A DNA stretch of 43,266 nucleotides from Domibacillus aminovorans (GCF_001643235.1 NZ_LQWY01000009.1:1-43266), one strand, 5' to 3'. Positions 1 to 8,383 are shown, numbered from the stretch's first letter. The notes: generated by a model from the letters alone, not told the origin. Numbers and translations: made by a program.

Positions 1-47
1 GAAAAGGGATTCCGTCATTTACACAAAATTCTTGACGCTCCCTAAAA
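1..47. mobile_element. Possible terminal fragment of an IS256-type element
   Basis: The first bases contain TTTACACAAAATTCTTGACG followed by CTCCC. This resembles the ends of IS256-family elements from memory only. No transposase is visible because the window begins here, and no partner end was found. Weak call. Confidence 0.22.
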
Positions 48-60
48 TAGACTTCAATAT

Positions 61-110
61 CTAATAATAATTAATAAATATTATTAGATATTTATTAATT
101 ATTATTTATA
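61..110. repeat. AT-rich hyphenated palindrome, copy 1 (downstream of par operon)
   Basis: Arms 63-80 and 89-106 are an 18-bp perfect inverted repeat around an 8-base spacer. Nearly the same sequence recurs at 1446-1497 on the other side of the partition operon, and similarity continues past the palindrome (TTTTACAT then TTATTATT). Placement on both sides of parA suggests a centromere-like site or an operator. It has no GC-rich stem, so it is not a typical terminator. Confidence 0.7.
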
Positions 111-144
111 AAGTTCTTTTACATTTTATTATTTATGTTGTACT

Positions 145-176
145 TTATTGAACTAACACATCCGTTAGTTCAATAA
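145..176. terminator. Hairpin of the GAACTAAC...GTTAGTTC family
   Basis: Perfect 13-bp arms (145-157 and 164-176) enclose ACATCC. It lies just after the stop of the minus-strand partition operon and could end its transcript or stabilise its 3' end. Related hairpins lie at 1574-1601 and 6663-6711, with a half copy near 4550, so it belongs to a dispersed family. Confidence 0.5.
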
Positions 177-210
177 GAAAATCAACAATAGTCGCTAACA
201 GAGGCTTTGT

Positions 211-537
211 TTAAAGAAGAGCATCCCGTCTCATTTTTTCTTGAATTGCCTCGATAATCCACGAACTTTTTGAAATTTTTCGGTCTTTTTTCGTTACAGC
301 ATCGTATTTTGTTACGCCCTGACGCTTTAGCTGAATGACGATATCCTCGACTTTTTCATTGAGCGATGAAGGCAGGCTGATGCTTATATTTGTATGCGTT
401 TCTTCTTTTTCTTCCTTGATAGATGAAATTCCCTGTTTGGCTAGTTGCAGTGTTTCTTTTGCCGTTAGCGCCTTCTGAACATCTTCAAAGGCAGGCTTCT
501 TTGCTGTTTTCATTCCCTCTTTGTTCATGACCATCAT
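211..537 (-). CDS. Small ribbon-helix-helix type partition protein (ParB role)
   Basis: 108 aa, basic, second gene of the partition operon. The C-terminal half (about residues 48-105) contains ISISLPSSLNEKVEDIV, then a linker and SSWIIEAIQEKM, the strand-helix-helix order of MetJ/Arc/CopG-type DNA-binding proteins that partner small ParA ATPases. The N-terminal part is charged and probably flexible. The ATG at 537 overlaps the parA stop as ATGA, with AAGGAG upstream, which implies translational coupling. Expected role: bind a plasmid centromere, stimulate ParA and repress the operon. The family is inferred from the pattern and context; no database match was run. Confidence 0.6.
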   Translation of the reverse strand: MMVMNKEGMKTAKKPAFEDVQKALTAKETLQLAKQGISSIKEEKEETHTNISISLPSSLNEKVEDIVIQLKRQGVTKYDAVTKKDRKISKSSWIIEAIQEKMRRDALL

Positions 538-1310
538 ACGCCCACTCCTTGTTTTATTAATTGAAAGACTTCTTCTAATTGTGCCATGACTGCTTTTGCA
601 TATCGACTATTGCTTTCATCAAGGTTTTTTTCTGTGAAATCAGAGTCTTCGACCAGTACAGACCGTTGAATCGTAGGAGCAGAAACGATATTCAGCTCTT
701 TCAAATATTGTTTCAGTTCTTCGAGTCGCTCTTTTCGTTTCGTCATATCGACGTTCATAATGACGACTTGATAGTTTCCTTTCATACCGATTTGCTCGGT
801 TTCTTTCACCAGTGCAATCGTTCTTTCCATTGCTGCAACAGAACTATAATCCAACTCCACCGGAATCAACACCAATTCCGATGCGACCAACGCCATGCTC
901 AGCATTGAATTCGCTTCACTTGGATGTGTATCGATGAAGATATAATCGTATAAATGTTCAATCGTTTTGATTTTTTCTGCTAGTGCCAGGTAAAACGTGT
1001 ATCTCGATTTCTCCTTCACATAAGGTATAAACGACTCGATTTTATCATTGGCTGCCACGAAATGAATCCCTGTGCGTTCATCGCTTAATACAACATCCTG
1101 AAAACTGCATTCATCTTTCATCCAGTCCTGAACGTAATATTCAAAAGAATTGTACTGGTAACCCAACCTGACAGCTACGTCTCCGTTCTGACAGTAATCC
1201 ACAATGAGAACTTTCGCGTCTTCTTTCCGGGCAAGTATTGCCATGTACTTTACCAGCGTGGTTTTCCCAACCCCGCCTTTCGTAGATGCGGCAGTGATGA
1301 TTTTTGCCAT
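534..1310 (-). CDS. parA: ParA/Soj-family partition ATPase
   Basis: 258 aa. The deviant Walker A motif KGGVGKTT (residues 11-18) with the signature lysine is near the N-terminus, and the Walker B-like YIFIDTHPS lies near residue 125, as in ParA/MinD ATPases. There is no N-terminal HTH, so it is the short type that relies on a separate small DNA-binding partner, here the overlapping downstream gene. Start ATG at 1310 is preceded by GGAGGG. It would form a DNA-bound ATPase gradient that separates plasmid copies. The palindromic repeat at 1446-1497 lies upstream and is a candidate operator or centromere. This is the best evidence that the window is, or was, plasmid DNA. Confidence 0.88.
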   Translation of the reverse strand: MAKIITAASTKGGVGKTTLVKYMAILARKEDAKVLIVDYCQNGDVAVRLGYQYNSFEYYVQDWMKDECSFQDVVLSDERTGIHFVAANDKIESFIPYVKEKSRYTFYLALAEKIKTIEHLYDYIFIDTHPSEANSMLSMALVASELVLIPVELDYSSVAAMERTIALVKETEQIGMKGNYQVVIMNVDMTKRKERLEELKQYLKELNIVSAPTIQRSVLVEDSDFTEKNLDESNSRYAKAVMAQLEEVFQLIKQGVGV

Positions 1311-1445
1311 TGTTTTCCCTCCTCTTCGTCGTCTTATTCATTTTTTTATGTATTCTGCACAAACATTCAAGATCCTTTTTTATTATTTATTTTTTATTAA
1401 CTATTATTTCTTATTGAAAAAATCCTTTTAAAACGTACTTAAATA

Positions 1446-1497
1446 CCAAATAATAATTAATAAATATTATTTAGTATTTATTAATTATTATTTATTA
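1446..1497. repeat. AT-rich hyphenated palindrome, copy 2 (upstream of par operon)
   Basis: Arms 1448-1466 and 1475-1493 form a 19-bp perfect inverted repeat with an 8-base spacer. It is a direct-repeat partner of 61-110. It lies about 140 bases upstream of the parA start, a good place for a centromere that is also an autoregulatory operator. Confidence 0.72.
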
Positions 1498-1988
1498 GGT
1501 TTTTTTACATCTTATTATTGATTTTCATCCGAAAAAAAGACCGATTTTTATCTCGATCTTTTTTGTATGGTTTCTTAAACTAATACACCCATTAGTTCAA
1601 GATCAAAGTCTGTAAATAAACTCCCTTGAAACAAGTGAGGTTTAAATAAGTCAAATATGAGCAATCGAAAAAACGCTCCAGATTCTAAAAATCTGGGACG
1701 TTTCCAATACAACATATTTTCTATTATGTTGCGTTAAACAGGCAGACGATCAAAATTAAAATTAATTTGGAGATATAGTTAACCGTTACCTTACCTGCAT
1801 ATTTATCCTTTACAGAATAATTATTCCGAATATTACAATATATACAAAATTAGATCGAATATAATCAAGATACATCATAGGACTAATGACAACTTATTAT
1901 TTTGTAAAATGTAAGAGACTATAGCTATATTGAAATATACCAAAGTCAATTGAAAGCGTTTTCGAAAAAGATAAGAAATGAGGAATTT
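1498..1988. other. Intergenic region with hairpins and a cre-like box
   Basis: No supported gene. It holds a hairpin of the GAACTAAC family at 1574-1601 (10 of 11 arm positions pair). A second stem-loop sits at about 1673-1702 (AACGCTCCAGATT against AATCTGGGACGTT). A CAATACAACATA...TATGTTGCG motif at about 1706-1732 recurs at 4491-4526. A CcpA-like box (TGAAAGCGTTTTCG, 1951-1964) lies just before the acetyltransferase gene. Confidence 0.5.
1951..1964 (+). promoter_or_regulatory. Cre-like box upstream of the GNAT gene
   Basis: TGAAAGCGTTTTCG matches the CcpA consensus TGWAANCGNTNWCA at 13 of 14 positions. It ends about 25 bases before the preferred start, a position that would suit roadblock repression. 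Site match only. Confidence 0.35.
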
Positions 1989-2471
1989 ATGATGGAAACA
2001 CAGGAACTAGTAGTAACTGGTATTCAAATTAGAAAAATAGAAGAGAAAGACATACCACAGTTATTGCCACACATGTATGAATACATTGTTGATTTTTATA
2101 AGCAACCTCGCCCTAGTGAAAGCTCATTAAAAGGATTAATAAATTATATATTGGAAAACCCCCATGAAGGCATCCAGTTTGTTGCAGAAACAACAGATAC
2201 GAAAGAAATAGTAGGATTTGCAATTCTATATTTTTCTTTTAATACATTGGCGGTTAAACGAAACGTTCATTTACATGACTTATTTGTTGCCCCAAGTAGG
2301 AGAGGGAAAAATATTGGTGAATTACTTATCAATCATTGTATAGCCCATACTAGAGAAAATGATTATTCTCACATGTTTTGGGAAACGGCTCATGATAATT
2401 TAGTTGGTCAATCCTTATACGATAAAATCGGTGGAAAACGGAATGTATGGGTAAACTATGAAATAAGTTAA
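1989..2471 (+). CDS. GNAT-family N-acetyltransferase
   Basis: About 160 aa from this start. The GNAT core is visible: a central strand VHLHDLFVAPSRRGKNIGEL with the acetyl-CoA loop RRGKNIG (motif A), then an alpha helix (LLINHCIAHTRE) and a C-terminal FWETAHDNLVGQSLYDKIG segment typical of motif B, where a Tyr often acts as general acid. The acceptor cannot be told from sequence. The ATG at 1989 (or 1992) follows GAGG with good spacing; an upstream TTG at 1950 in frame has no ribosome site and would place the cre-like box inside the gene. It stands alone with a terminator behind it. Confidence 0.8.
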   Translation: MMETQELVVTGIQIRKIEEKDIPQLLPHMYEYIVDFYKQPRPSESSLKGLINYILENPHEGIQFVAETTDTKEIVGFAILYFSFNTLAVKRNVHLHDLFVAPSRRGKNIGELLINHCIAHTRENDYSHMFWETAHDNLVGQSLYDKIGGKRNVWVNYEIS

Positions 2472-2536
2472 GTATATCAATTTCCATGTAAGATCTTTGT
2501 TCATGGTTAGATACAAATATACTATAAAAACAAAAG

Positions 2537-2569
2537 AGCCCCCTCAATTATGTGATGGGGGCTTGTTTT
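2537..2569 (+). terminator. Rho-independent terminator after the GNAT gene
   Basis: AGCCCCCTCA pairs with TGATGGGGGCT (one bulged base) and is followed by TGTTTTGTTTG. Confidence 0.75.
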
Positions 2570-2693
2570 GTTTGTCCTGATTAAAGCAACCAAGGGTTAT
2601 TATAGATAAGTAACGATACTACTACTTTCCCAAAAAGCAAGGTACATAAATCTATATCCCACCATATCAAACTATCTTGTCCACTTTTTAATG

Positions 2694-2720
2694 TAGGGGT
2701 AGCGTCACATGCCCATCAAG
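2694..2720. mobile_element. Solo end of an IS related to the IS4-family copy at 42.3 kb
   Basis: TAGGGGT followed six bases later by CACATGCCCATCAAG (2706-2720) repeats the end of the IS at 42341-42367 (CACATGCCCATCAAG at 42353-42367), including the distance between the two blocks. There is no transposase here, so it is a decayed or excised copy. Confidence 0.55.
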
Positions 2721-2865
2721 GGAAAATTGTCAGCGATCTGCGTTAAAATATTGCTGAATTGGAAATTCAACTGCCGGTTTACACTCCCGTTTACTCAAAA
2801 CAACTAACGTTACCGTGCTCTTTTTCCAAACTTCATTTATATTTTAAACAAAGGAAGTGAGACAA

Positions 2866-3006
2866 TTGGAATTAGGTGACAAATTAAAAAAGCTTCGTCA
2901 GGAAAATGGATATTCCCAAAACCAATTAGCAGACAAACTCCATGTCACTGCTCAAGCCGTTTCTAAATGGGAAAATAATAAGTCCGTCCCAGATGTAAAT
3001 TTGTAA
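2866..3006 (+). pseudogene. Truncated XRE-type HTH regulator
   Basis: 46 codons from a TTG preceded by AGGAAGTGAG. The product begins LGDKLKKLRQENGYSQNQLA and continues VTAQAVSKWENNKSVPDVNL, a nearly complete Cro/C1-type helix-turn-helix. It stops just after the fourth helix, where family members continue with a fifth helix and often a longer C-terminal domain. The stop lies among other decayed mobile DNA, so a deletion remnant is likelier than a functional mini-repressor. Confidence 0.6.
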
Positions 3007-3056
3007 TAAAGTTTGATTAAACTAACGATATTAACCTTGATATGAGAACAAATTTA

Positions 3057-3097
3057 AAGAGCATGTTTTGAAAAAAAATTGATCAAAGCATGCTCTT
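3057..3097. terminator. Hairpin between XRE fragment and integrase fragment
   Basis: AAGAGCATG (3057-3065) pairs with CATGCTCTT (3089-3097), with further pairing TTTTGA/TCAAAG inside. It lies between the convergent ends of the two remnants and could terminate from either side. Confidence 0.45.
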
Positions 3098-3104
3098 ATT
3101 GTAT

Positions 3105-3365
3105 TTAATGGGACATTCTTTTATAAAAAAGTTCGCTCAATTTGAAACTCCCTAGTTTTTCTTTCATTGATTCGAAGATGTTCCGTATTCCTTGCGTCCT
3201 AGACCCGGAGTGACACGATATCGCTGATCCCAGGCCCAAATTGATGCCGAATATAAACAAAAAGGAATCCCGATACGACTGATGCAGCAAATATTCTTTC
3301 ATCGTCCGGATCTGTTCCGGATCACGAATCGGTTCTACACTGTTTTGTCCCTGGTTTGCTGCCAT
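3105..3365 (-). pseudogene. Tyrosine recombinase/integrase, N-terminal part, frameshifted
   Basis: The product begins with NSVEPIRDPEQIRTMKEYLL and continues to FLFIFGINLGL, matching Bacillus phage-type integrases of the form 'VEPIRD...GINxGLRISDLL'. After GINLGL the frame shifts near 3227. The other frame continues ISDIVSLRV, then a stop codon, then DARNTEHLRINERKTREFQIERTF, the expected family continuation. The catalytic C-terminal half (HxxR and Tyr) is absent. The ATG at 3365 keeps a good ribosome site (AAGGGGAC), so decay looks recent. Not functional. Confidence 0.75.
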
Positions 3366-3583
3366 AAGAAGTCCCCTTCATTCTATAACAGCTTCAGTGG
3401 TTTGAATGACAGGGCAAACAGGAGTTGAATTTAAAGCTAACTTACCATGATGATTTAAAGGAGTACTTGAAAAATGAAGATATGAAACCGTTGAGAAAAT
3501 TACCTTTTAGCAATCGTTTGTACACATCTTTTCATAACAACAACATATACATCACTTGTATGTTTTGAAAGGAGGAGTACAGC

Positions 3584-4012
3584 ATGAGTGATTATTCTAG
3601 TGATTGTTCTAGTGATAATAAGCATGATTCTATGAGTAAAAGACACAAGCAGGGGTGCCTTGAAGGTCTTAAAGAACGTTTAAAGGAGCACAGAGGTGAT
3701 TTTGTAGGTATCTATGAAAAAAACGGCCACGCTGTTTTTGGGAAATTAGCAAAAGTCGATGATAACGTTGTTAAAATAGTAGGAATACCTTATTTTATTC
3801 CCGAACCTTTGAAATTTTGGGCTTCAGGTGAATGTGCTATGATTCAAGAAGCAGACGTTTATTTTATCTCTCTGTGTGCTATCACAGAATTTGCCATTAA
3901 TCCTGATTTTCCAGAAGCTTCCGATGTATGTAATGGCGGTGGCGGCACTCCTACGCCAGGCGGTAGTAACACTGCTTGGGTTACTGGGGCTAAAAAACCA
4001 TCTGACGATTGA
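3584..4012 (+). CDS. Hypothetical protein with a Gly-rich tail
   Basis: 142 aa, family not recognised. The N-terminus is Ser/Asp-rich (MSDYSSDCSSDNKHDSMSK). A compact central part (about residues 30-105) is rich in beta-strand residues and has FVGIYEKNGHAVFGKLAKV and VVKIVGIPYF, suggesting a small barrel. The C-terminus has a Gly/Pro linker (GGGGTPTPGGSN). Five cysteines are spread without a metal-site spacing, and there is no signal peptide or membrane segment. The start has a very strong AAAGGAGGAG site. The low-complexity ends recall Bacillus spore-surface proteins, but that is only an impression. Single gene with its own terminator. Confidence 0.7.
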   Translation: MSDYSSDCSSDNKHDSMSKRHKQGCLEGLKERLKEHRGDFVGIYEKNGHAVFGKLAKVDDNVVKIVGIPYFIPEPLKFWASGECAMIQEADVYFISLCAITEFAINPDFPEASDVCNGGGGTPTPGGSNTAWVTGAKKPSDD

Positions 4013-4105
4013 AAATAAACTAACTATTAAGATAAGAAAGATACCATAAGAATTACTACTAAAAACGGCTTAGCTGATACTACACCGTTTTAGATTTTGG
4101 ATAAA

Positions 4106-4148
4106 AAACACCTAAATTCACTGAAATCTAGGTGTTTTTCGTTTTTTT
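4106..4148 (+). terminator. Terminator after the hypothetical protein
   Basis: AAACACCTAAATT pairs with AATCTAGGTGTTT (12 of 13), followed by TTCGTTTTTTT. Confidence 0.8.
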
Positions 4149-4440
4149 ACAGTCTTTCTTATCTTTATTACCTTCTTGATGTCCTTTATGACTCGATTTA
4201 ATCACTCCCTTTCCAACCTTAATCCCTAACTTTATTGTTAGGACACTGATTTGATGACATAAATATCCTGCTTGTTAAGAAGCAAAAGTCCTTTGGGAAA
4301 CCTTCATATCTCACTAATGATCAAGTACAATCGCCCACATCTTTTTCTTACTCACCTTTGCACTAAAAGAATGTAGAAACATAGAATGAAACAAAGAGAT
4401 TCACTTTTCTCGTCCTATTAAAGAGACTTCTTTTAACCAC

Positions 4441-4484
4441 AACAAGCCCCAGTCCTTGATACTAAAGGGCTGGGGCTTGTTTTA
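4441..4484 (+). terminator. Perfect 12-bp terminator-like hairpin
   Basis: AACAAGCCCCAG (4441-4452) pairs exactly with CTGGGGCTTGTT (4470-4481) and is followed by TT on the plus strand. The nearest upstream plus-strand gene already has a terminator at 4106-4148, so this one may be left over from a lost gene. Confidence 0.55.
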
Positions 4485-4490
4485 TCCATT

Positions 4491-4526
4491 CCCAATACAA
4501 CATAATTATATTTATGTTGCATTGGG
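4491..4526. repeat. Inverted repeat CCCAATACAACATAA
   Basis: Arms 4491-4505 and 4512-4526 pair at 14 of 15 positions. A related arrangement occurs near 1706-1732. Function unknown; a small mobile-element end or dispersed repeat is possible. Confidence 0.5.
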
Positions 4527-4764
4527 TACTGAATTTTATGTTTCATTTTCTTGAACTAACGCAGCTGCTAGCCATGCATTCAGCATCTTAGTCCACGTAG
4601 AATGTTTTACTGCTCTTCTTTATGCTTACCATCTCCATACCAAGAACTTTGACTAACTTCTCCGTTTTAACATCTCGACTAGGGTTACCGCCAACATTTC
4701 GCTTTTGCTCTTCTTGTTTATTCGTCTATGTTTTTTCGTATTATTCTTCGTTTTGAATATAATT

Positions 4765-6477
4765 TTATAACTTAAATTTTCCAGTAAGTAATTTTAACTT
4801 GGCTGACATTTCAGAAAGACGTTCAATTGAATGAGACATATCGAGAATAAGGCCCTCTTGTCTATCTGTAATGGAAACAGTCTCACGTGTACCAATTACA
4901 GCTTGTTCTGCAATCTGTGCGGTTTCTAAAACATCAGAAGTAATCTCTTCTGCAGCAGCTGACATTTCTTCTGATGTAGAAGTGACTTCCTGAATCTGAC
5001 TTGCAACTTCCTCAATTGAAGACAAAATAGACCTAAAGACTTTTCCTGTCTCCGATACATCTAACATTCCTTGTTTTACATCACCAAGAACAACATCCAT
5101 CGCATTAGTTGTATTGACTGTATCCTCATTAATTCTTTCTATAAGCCCTTGAATATTTTCTGTTGATTTTCTAGACTGCTCAGCAAGCTTACGAATTTCG
5201 TCAGCCACTACTGCAAACCCTTTGCCTGCTTCACCAGCACGTGCTGCTTCAATAGCAGCATTCAATGCTAGTAAATTGGTTTGTGAAGAAACCGCCCTAA
5301 TCATTTCCACAATGTTTGATATTTTATCGGAATGCCCTTTTAGCGTCACGATTAATGATGAAGAATGATTGACAGAATCACTAATAGTCTCCATTTGGTT
5401 AATCACTTTTTTCAACTTTTGATTTCCCAGATTTACTTCCTTTAAATTAAGAACAGATAATTCAGAAGCAGTTGAAGATGATTCTGCAATATGATTGACC
5501 CCTTTTGCCATTTCCTCCATAACATTTACACTTTCATCTAAGCTTTGATGTTGTAATGATGAGTTTCCAGATAACTCTTCCATTGCACTTGCAATCTTTC
5601 TACTTGCAGAATTTGTTTCATCTGCATTTGACAAAAGCGTGGAAGCTGCTTCGTTTAACTCTAAACTGTATTGATTTATAGTTTGAATAATTCCTCTCAA
5701 ATCCTGCAACATTTTGTTAAACGATTTTGTTAGTTTTCCAATTTCATCTTGTCGCTTAGATACGATGCTGATAGATAAATTTCCTTCTCCTATGGCTTCA
5801 GCATTTTGGGATAATTGTTGGATAGGCTTTGTAATTGAAAAAGTTGCTAAGATCGTAACAATAAAGCCAATTATTAAAATAACAGCAATAATGAGAAGTA
5901 GTTTAATTTTATTAGATGCAAGTGATTCATAAACGTCAGTTACATCGGAATCTGAGCCTACAATCCCAATAATTTCTCCTGATTTTGATTTTATTGGGAT
6001 GTAAGTAGAAACAAGACCACCGTATTCTTCTGTATCAGACATTTCTGTTTCTATTTTTCCTGTTTCAAAAGCACGAGCGATTGCTGGAAAATCACCTTTC
6101 TCTTCTTCGCCAAATTGTGAAGCATCCTCTGAACCTTCAGGCATACCGTCTACTATGTAGTAATATTTATATCCTTCATCTGTTTTTTCCCTTTTCATCG
6201 TATATAAATAAATTAGACCATTAGATTCCCTCATCTCATTTAATTGCTTACGGAGATCCTTATAATAAGTCGTTTTCCCCTTTTCTAACATATCCTGATA
6301 ATCGTCCACATTTATGATACTTACTGCACGATTAACAATCTCTACATCCTGTTTGCTAACTGTCTCCTTAATCAAATCCTCTGAATTTCTACTAGATACA
6401 AAACCTATTAATGCCCCCGAAAGCAAGATTAATCCTGAAAAAATCAATAGCATTTTAAACTTGATGCTCTTTACCAT
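4765..6477 (-). CDS. Methyl-accepting chemotaxis protein
   Basis: 570 aa membrane chemoreceptor. TM1 is at about residues 8-28, followed by an extracytoplasmic Cache-like sensor domain (about 30-185) and TM2 at about 190-213. HAMP follows (about 214-268, starting [19 protein letters not shown]), then a long coiled-coil signalling domain. The conserved hairpin tip is intact ([20 protein letters not shown], then [16 protein letters not shown]) and would bind CheA/CheW. Ligand not predictable. No C-terminal CheR-tethering pentapeptide is visible (it ends TGKFKL). The ATG at 6477 follows AAGGAGAAG. Monocistronic; the downstream region lacks a clear T-tailed terminator. Confidence 0.92.
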   Translation of the reverse strand: MVKSIKFKMLLIFSGLILLSGALIGFVSSRNSEDLIKETVSKQDVEIVNRAVSIINVDDYQDMLEKGKTTYYKDLRKQLNEMRESNGLIYLYTMKREKTDEGYKYYYIVDGMPEGSEDASQFGEEEKGDFPAIARAFETGKIETEMSDTEEYGGLVSTYIPIKSKSGEIIGIVGSDSDVTDVYESLASNKIKLLLIIAVILIIGFIVTILATFSITKPIQQLSQNAEAIGEGNLSISIVSKRQDEIGKLTKSFNKMLQDLRGIIQTINQYSLELNEAASTLLSNADETNSASRKIASAMEELSGNSSLQHQSLDESVNVMEEMAKGVNHIAESSSTASELSVLNLKEVNLGNQKLKKVINQMETISDSVNHSSSLIVTLKGHSDKISNIVEMIRAVSSQTNLLALNAAIEAARAGEAGKGFAVVADEIRKLAEQSRKSTENIQGLIERINEDTVNTTNAMDVVLGDVKQGMLDVSETGKVFRSILSSIEEVASQIQEVTSTSEEMSAAAEEITSDVLETAQIAEQAVIGTRETVSITDRQEGLILDMSHSIERLSEMSAKLKLLTGKFKL

Positions 6478-6662
6478 ATTGTATCTTCTCCTTTACATTA
6501 CGAAAACTCATGTTATACCCAAGTACCATCTCACTGTTAGCAAAATACTGTCAGGTTGATAATGTTTTGCTTTGAATAAGTTTGGGTTTTCCATACCGAT
6601 TACACACCTTTTTTGATCAAACATAATAACATTTATTTTGTATTTGAATTTAAACTTTATAT

Positions 6663-6711
6663 TTCACTTTCTTGAACTACACACCCATTACCATTAGTTC
6701 AAGAAAGTGAA
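6663..6711 (-). terminator. Long GAACTA-family hairpin over the SRPBCC stop codon
   Basis: Arms 6663-6679 and 6695-6711 are a perfect 17-bp inverted repeat. The stop codon of the minus-strand SRPBCC gene lies inside one arm. It belongs to the same family as 145-176 and 1574-1601. Confidence 0.6.
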
Positions 6712-7115
6712 TCTAGATTTTCGGCAATCTTTTTTAGTTCCTTTGCACGAGAAACAATAAAGGTCCTCATGTACTTCTCCAAAATCAATTTATCTATCAT
6801 GATGGTTCCATCTGCTTCTTCGATAAATTCATGTGTATGAACAAAGGAATGGAATGCTCCCTTCACCATAATATCTATAAACTTATCGGGTTTTTCCATC
6901 TCTGTCACTCTTGCTGTCAGCCTTTGCTTAATACCAAAGTGAACGGCTTCCCAAGTAACTGTATCCCCTTTCTCTAATAACCCTTCTGTGACTCCGCCAA
7001 CAACTTTTTCCTTTGTTTTAGAAGTCGTTTGAGTATGAATATCTACGTTTCTTGCAAGGTCAAAACATACTTCAATAGGTGCTTTAATAAATTGTTGATG
7101 CTCAATGATAGGCAT
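6699..7115 (-). CDS. SRPBCC (START-like) family protein
   Basis: 138 aa. It opens with PIIEHQQFIKAPIEVCFDLA, the classic first strand and helix of the polyketide-cyclase/START-like fold, and ends with a long C-terminal helix (FIVSRAKELKKIAENLD). Between them are the alternating strands of a hydrophobic pocket (GDTVTWEAVHFGIKQRLTARV). Such proteins bind or transform small hydrophobic molecules; the ligand is unknown. I place the start at 7115 (MPIIEH) because AAAGGGAG is well spaced before it; an in-frame ATG at 7139 has no such site. It stands between two terminators. Confidence 0.75.
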   Translation of the reverse strand: MPIIEHQQFIKAPIEVCFDLARNVDIHTQTTSKTKEKVVGGVTEGLLEKGDTVTWEAVHFGIKQRLTARVTEMEKPDKFIDIMVKGAFHSFVHTHEFIEEADGTIMIDKLILEKYMRTFIVSRAKELKKIAENLDSLS

Positions 7116-7183
7116 TTCATAATCTCCCTTTATAAGCATTTTCTAACACCCTATTAATCAAACCATTTACGTGGATAATCTTA

Positions 7184-7221
7184 CAAAAAAACAGCCAAGA
7201 GATTTAGTCCTCTTGGCTGTT
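7184..7221 (-). terminator. Terminator of the MerR-like gene
   Basis: AACAGCCAAGAG (7190-7201) and CTCTTGGCTGTT (7210-7221) pair perfectly. On the minus strand the stem is followed by a run of seven T. Confidence 0.85.
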
Positions 7222-7248
7222 TGCACTAAATGCTGCATCTTTCTAGAA

Positions 7249-7827
7249 TCAACTAAATAAACGTGCAAAGAAGCCTTTTTTCTTTTCTTCCTTCTCTTCT
7301 TTTTCTGCCAGCATTATTTTTTTAATTTCTTGTGTTTCATTTAAAGCCTGCATTAAATTACGATCCCTTGCTTCTAGCTTATCGTTGATATATTTCTGTT
7401 GATCTTCCATTTTTGTCACCATGGCTTGATTAAATTGCTCTTGCTTCTCTGCATTTTCCCTTAAAAAATAAAGTTCTTCCCTCATTTCTCTGAGTTCTTG
7501 GGCCAGTAGTTCATCGGGACCTTTCTCAGGAAGTGGCTGAAAAGCTTCTCCACCCGTTGCAAATTAATGTTTGATCTGTTTCATCGAATAATTTTGCTGC
7601 CGATGCATCATTTTGATAGACTTCATCTTTTCTAAAGCCTCATGGTCAAATACGTTGTAGCCACTTTCATTTTTCTTTAAGGGAATATATTCACGAAGCT
7701 CTTTTACCCAGTTACGAATGACATTTGGTGATTCATCTAGCCAATTTGCTACTTCTTTTATAGTGAATTCACCTGATACTTGATCATCACCTAGCATTTC
7801 CTCACCTTGATAATTACTTTTATCCAT
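7249..7827 (-). pseudogene. MerR-like HTH/coiled-coil protein split by one in-frame TAA
   Basis: Read through one stop, this is a continuous 192-codon frame. The N-terminal part (7827-7567) has a MerR-like HTH: FTIKEVANWLDESPNVIRNW, then ...GYNVFDHEALEKMKSIK. The TAA is at 7564-7566. The frame then continues without a break (FATGGEAFQPLPEKGPDELL) into a charged coiled coil (about 7485-7300) and a basic tail GFFARLFS. This order matches Bacillus MerR-like DUF3967/RacA-like proteins, usually one polypeptide. The codon after the conserved His is probably a mutated Tyr codon (TAT/TAC to TAA). If an internal ATG at 7485 is used, two separate polypeptides could form. Its own terminator is intact. 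Confidence 0.7.
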
Positions 7828-7860
7828 GTTTATACCCGCCTTATAAACGTATATAAAAAT

Positions 7861-7928
7861 CTAAGTAATTTAAATACTTAGGGTTAGTATTCACTATTAT
7901 GAAGGAAAATACTTAGGTTTGAAACCTA
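7861..7928. promoter_or_regulatory. Two palindromes upstream of the MerR-like gene
   Basis: CTAAGTA...TACTTAG (7861-7880) and TAGGTTT-G-AAACCTA (7914-7928) share the CTTAGG/CCTAG theme. They lie 35-100 bases upstream of the start and are candidate binding sites for the HTH protein itself. Confidence 0.4.
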
Positions 7929-8383
7929 GATATTTATCAATGCCTGATTTATACACCTTTTCATTTTAATCTAAGATCGAAAAGCAACATATTGAACGTA
8001 TGTATATAAAAAATTCCCGATTAAACTTTTGCGAAAACACAAGCAAAATAAACGATCAAATTGAGATTAGGCAAGCAAACGGAAAAGGATTTTTTCTGCA
8101 CGTCTTGAAAAATGAGGTTCCTATCTTGAGTGGTTGTAAGTTATGCTTCGACCAAATAAAGAGGTTAAAACTAAAAAAGGTATAAGACTTTGCAAAAAAG
8201 CGAGAATCGCTTAGATGCGTAAATAAATCGAATCTAAGAGTGCAGAAAAGAAAGAGTACCATGCATTTTTTCCTCATGCTGATCCTTCTCTTTTAAAAAA
8301 ACGAATCAATTTTTTATTTTTTGAAATCAAGAATGTAAGGCTTTATTTCCATTTAACGTTTAAACTGAAAAGTCGAACCATCA
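7929..8383. other. Intergenic region, nothing supported
   Basis: Contains a 61-codon open stretch (8000-8185) without ribosome site or family resemblance. No clear terminator for the TetR gene is seen just left of 8384. Confidence 0.4.

Larger units (their letters stand above)
4149..4764. other. Intergenic region with repeats, no confident gene
   Basis: It holds the perfect hairpin at 4441-4481, the inverted repeat at 4491-4526, and a half copy of the GAACTAAC family near 4550 (TTGAACTAACGCAGC). A 45-codon open stretch on the minus strand (4588-4725) has no start or recognisable family. Probably a scar of past insertions. Confidence 0.4.

Noticed and set aside
4588-4725. 45-codon minus-strand stretch ending KSSKTFYVD
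   Set aside because: No start codon with a ribosome site and no family; only mentioned in the intergenic note.
8000-8185. 61-codon plus-strand frame
   Set aside because: No ribosome site, low-complexity composition and no family resemblance; the opposite strand is open too.
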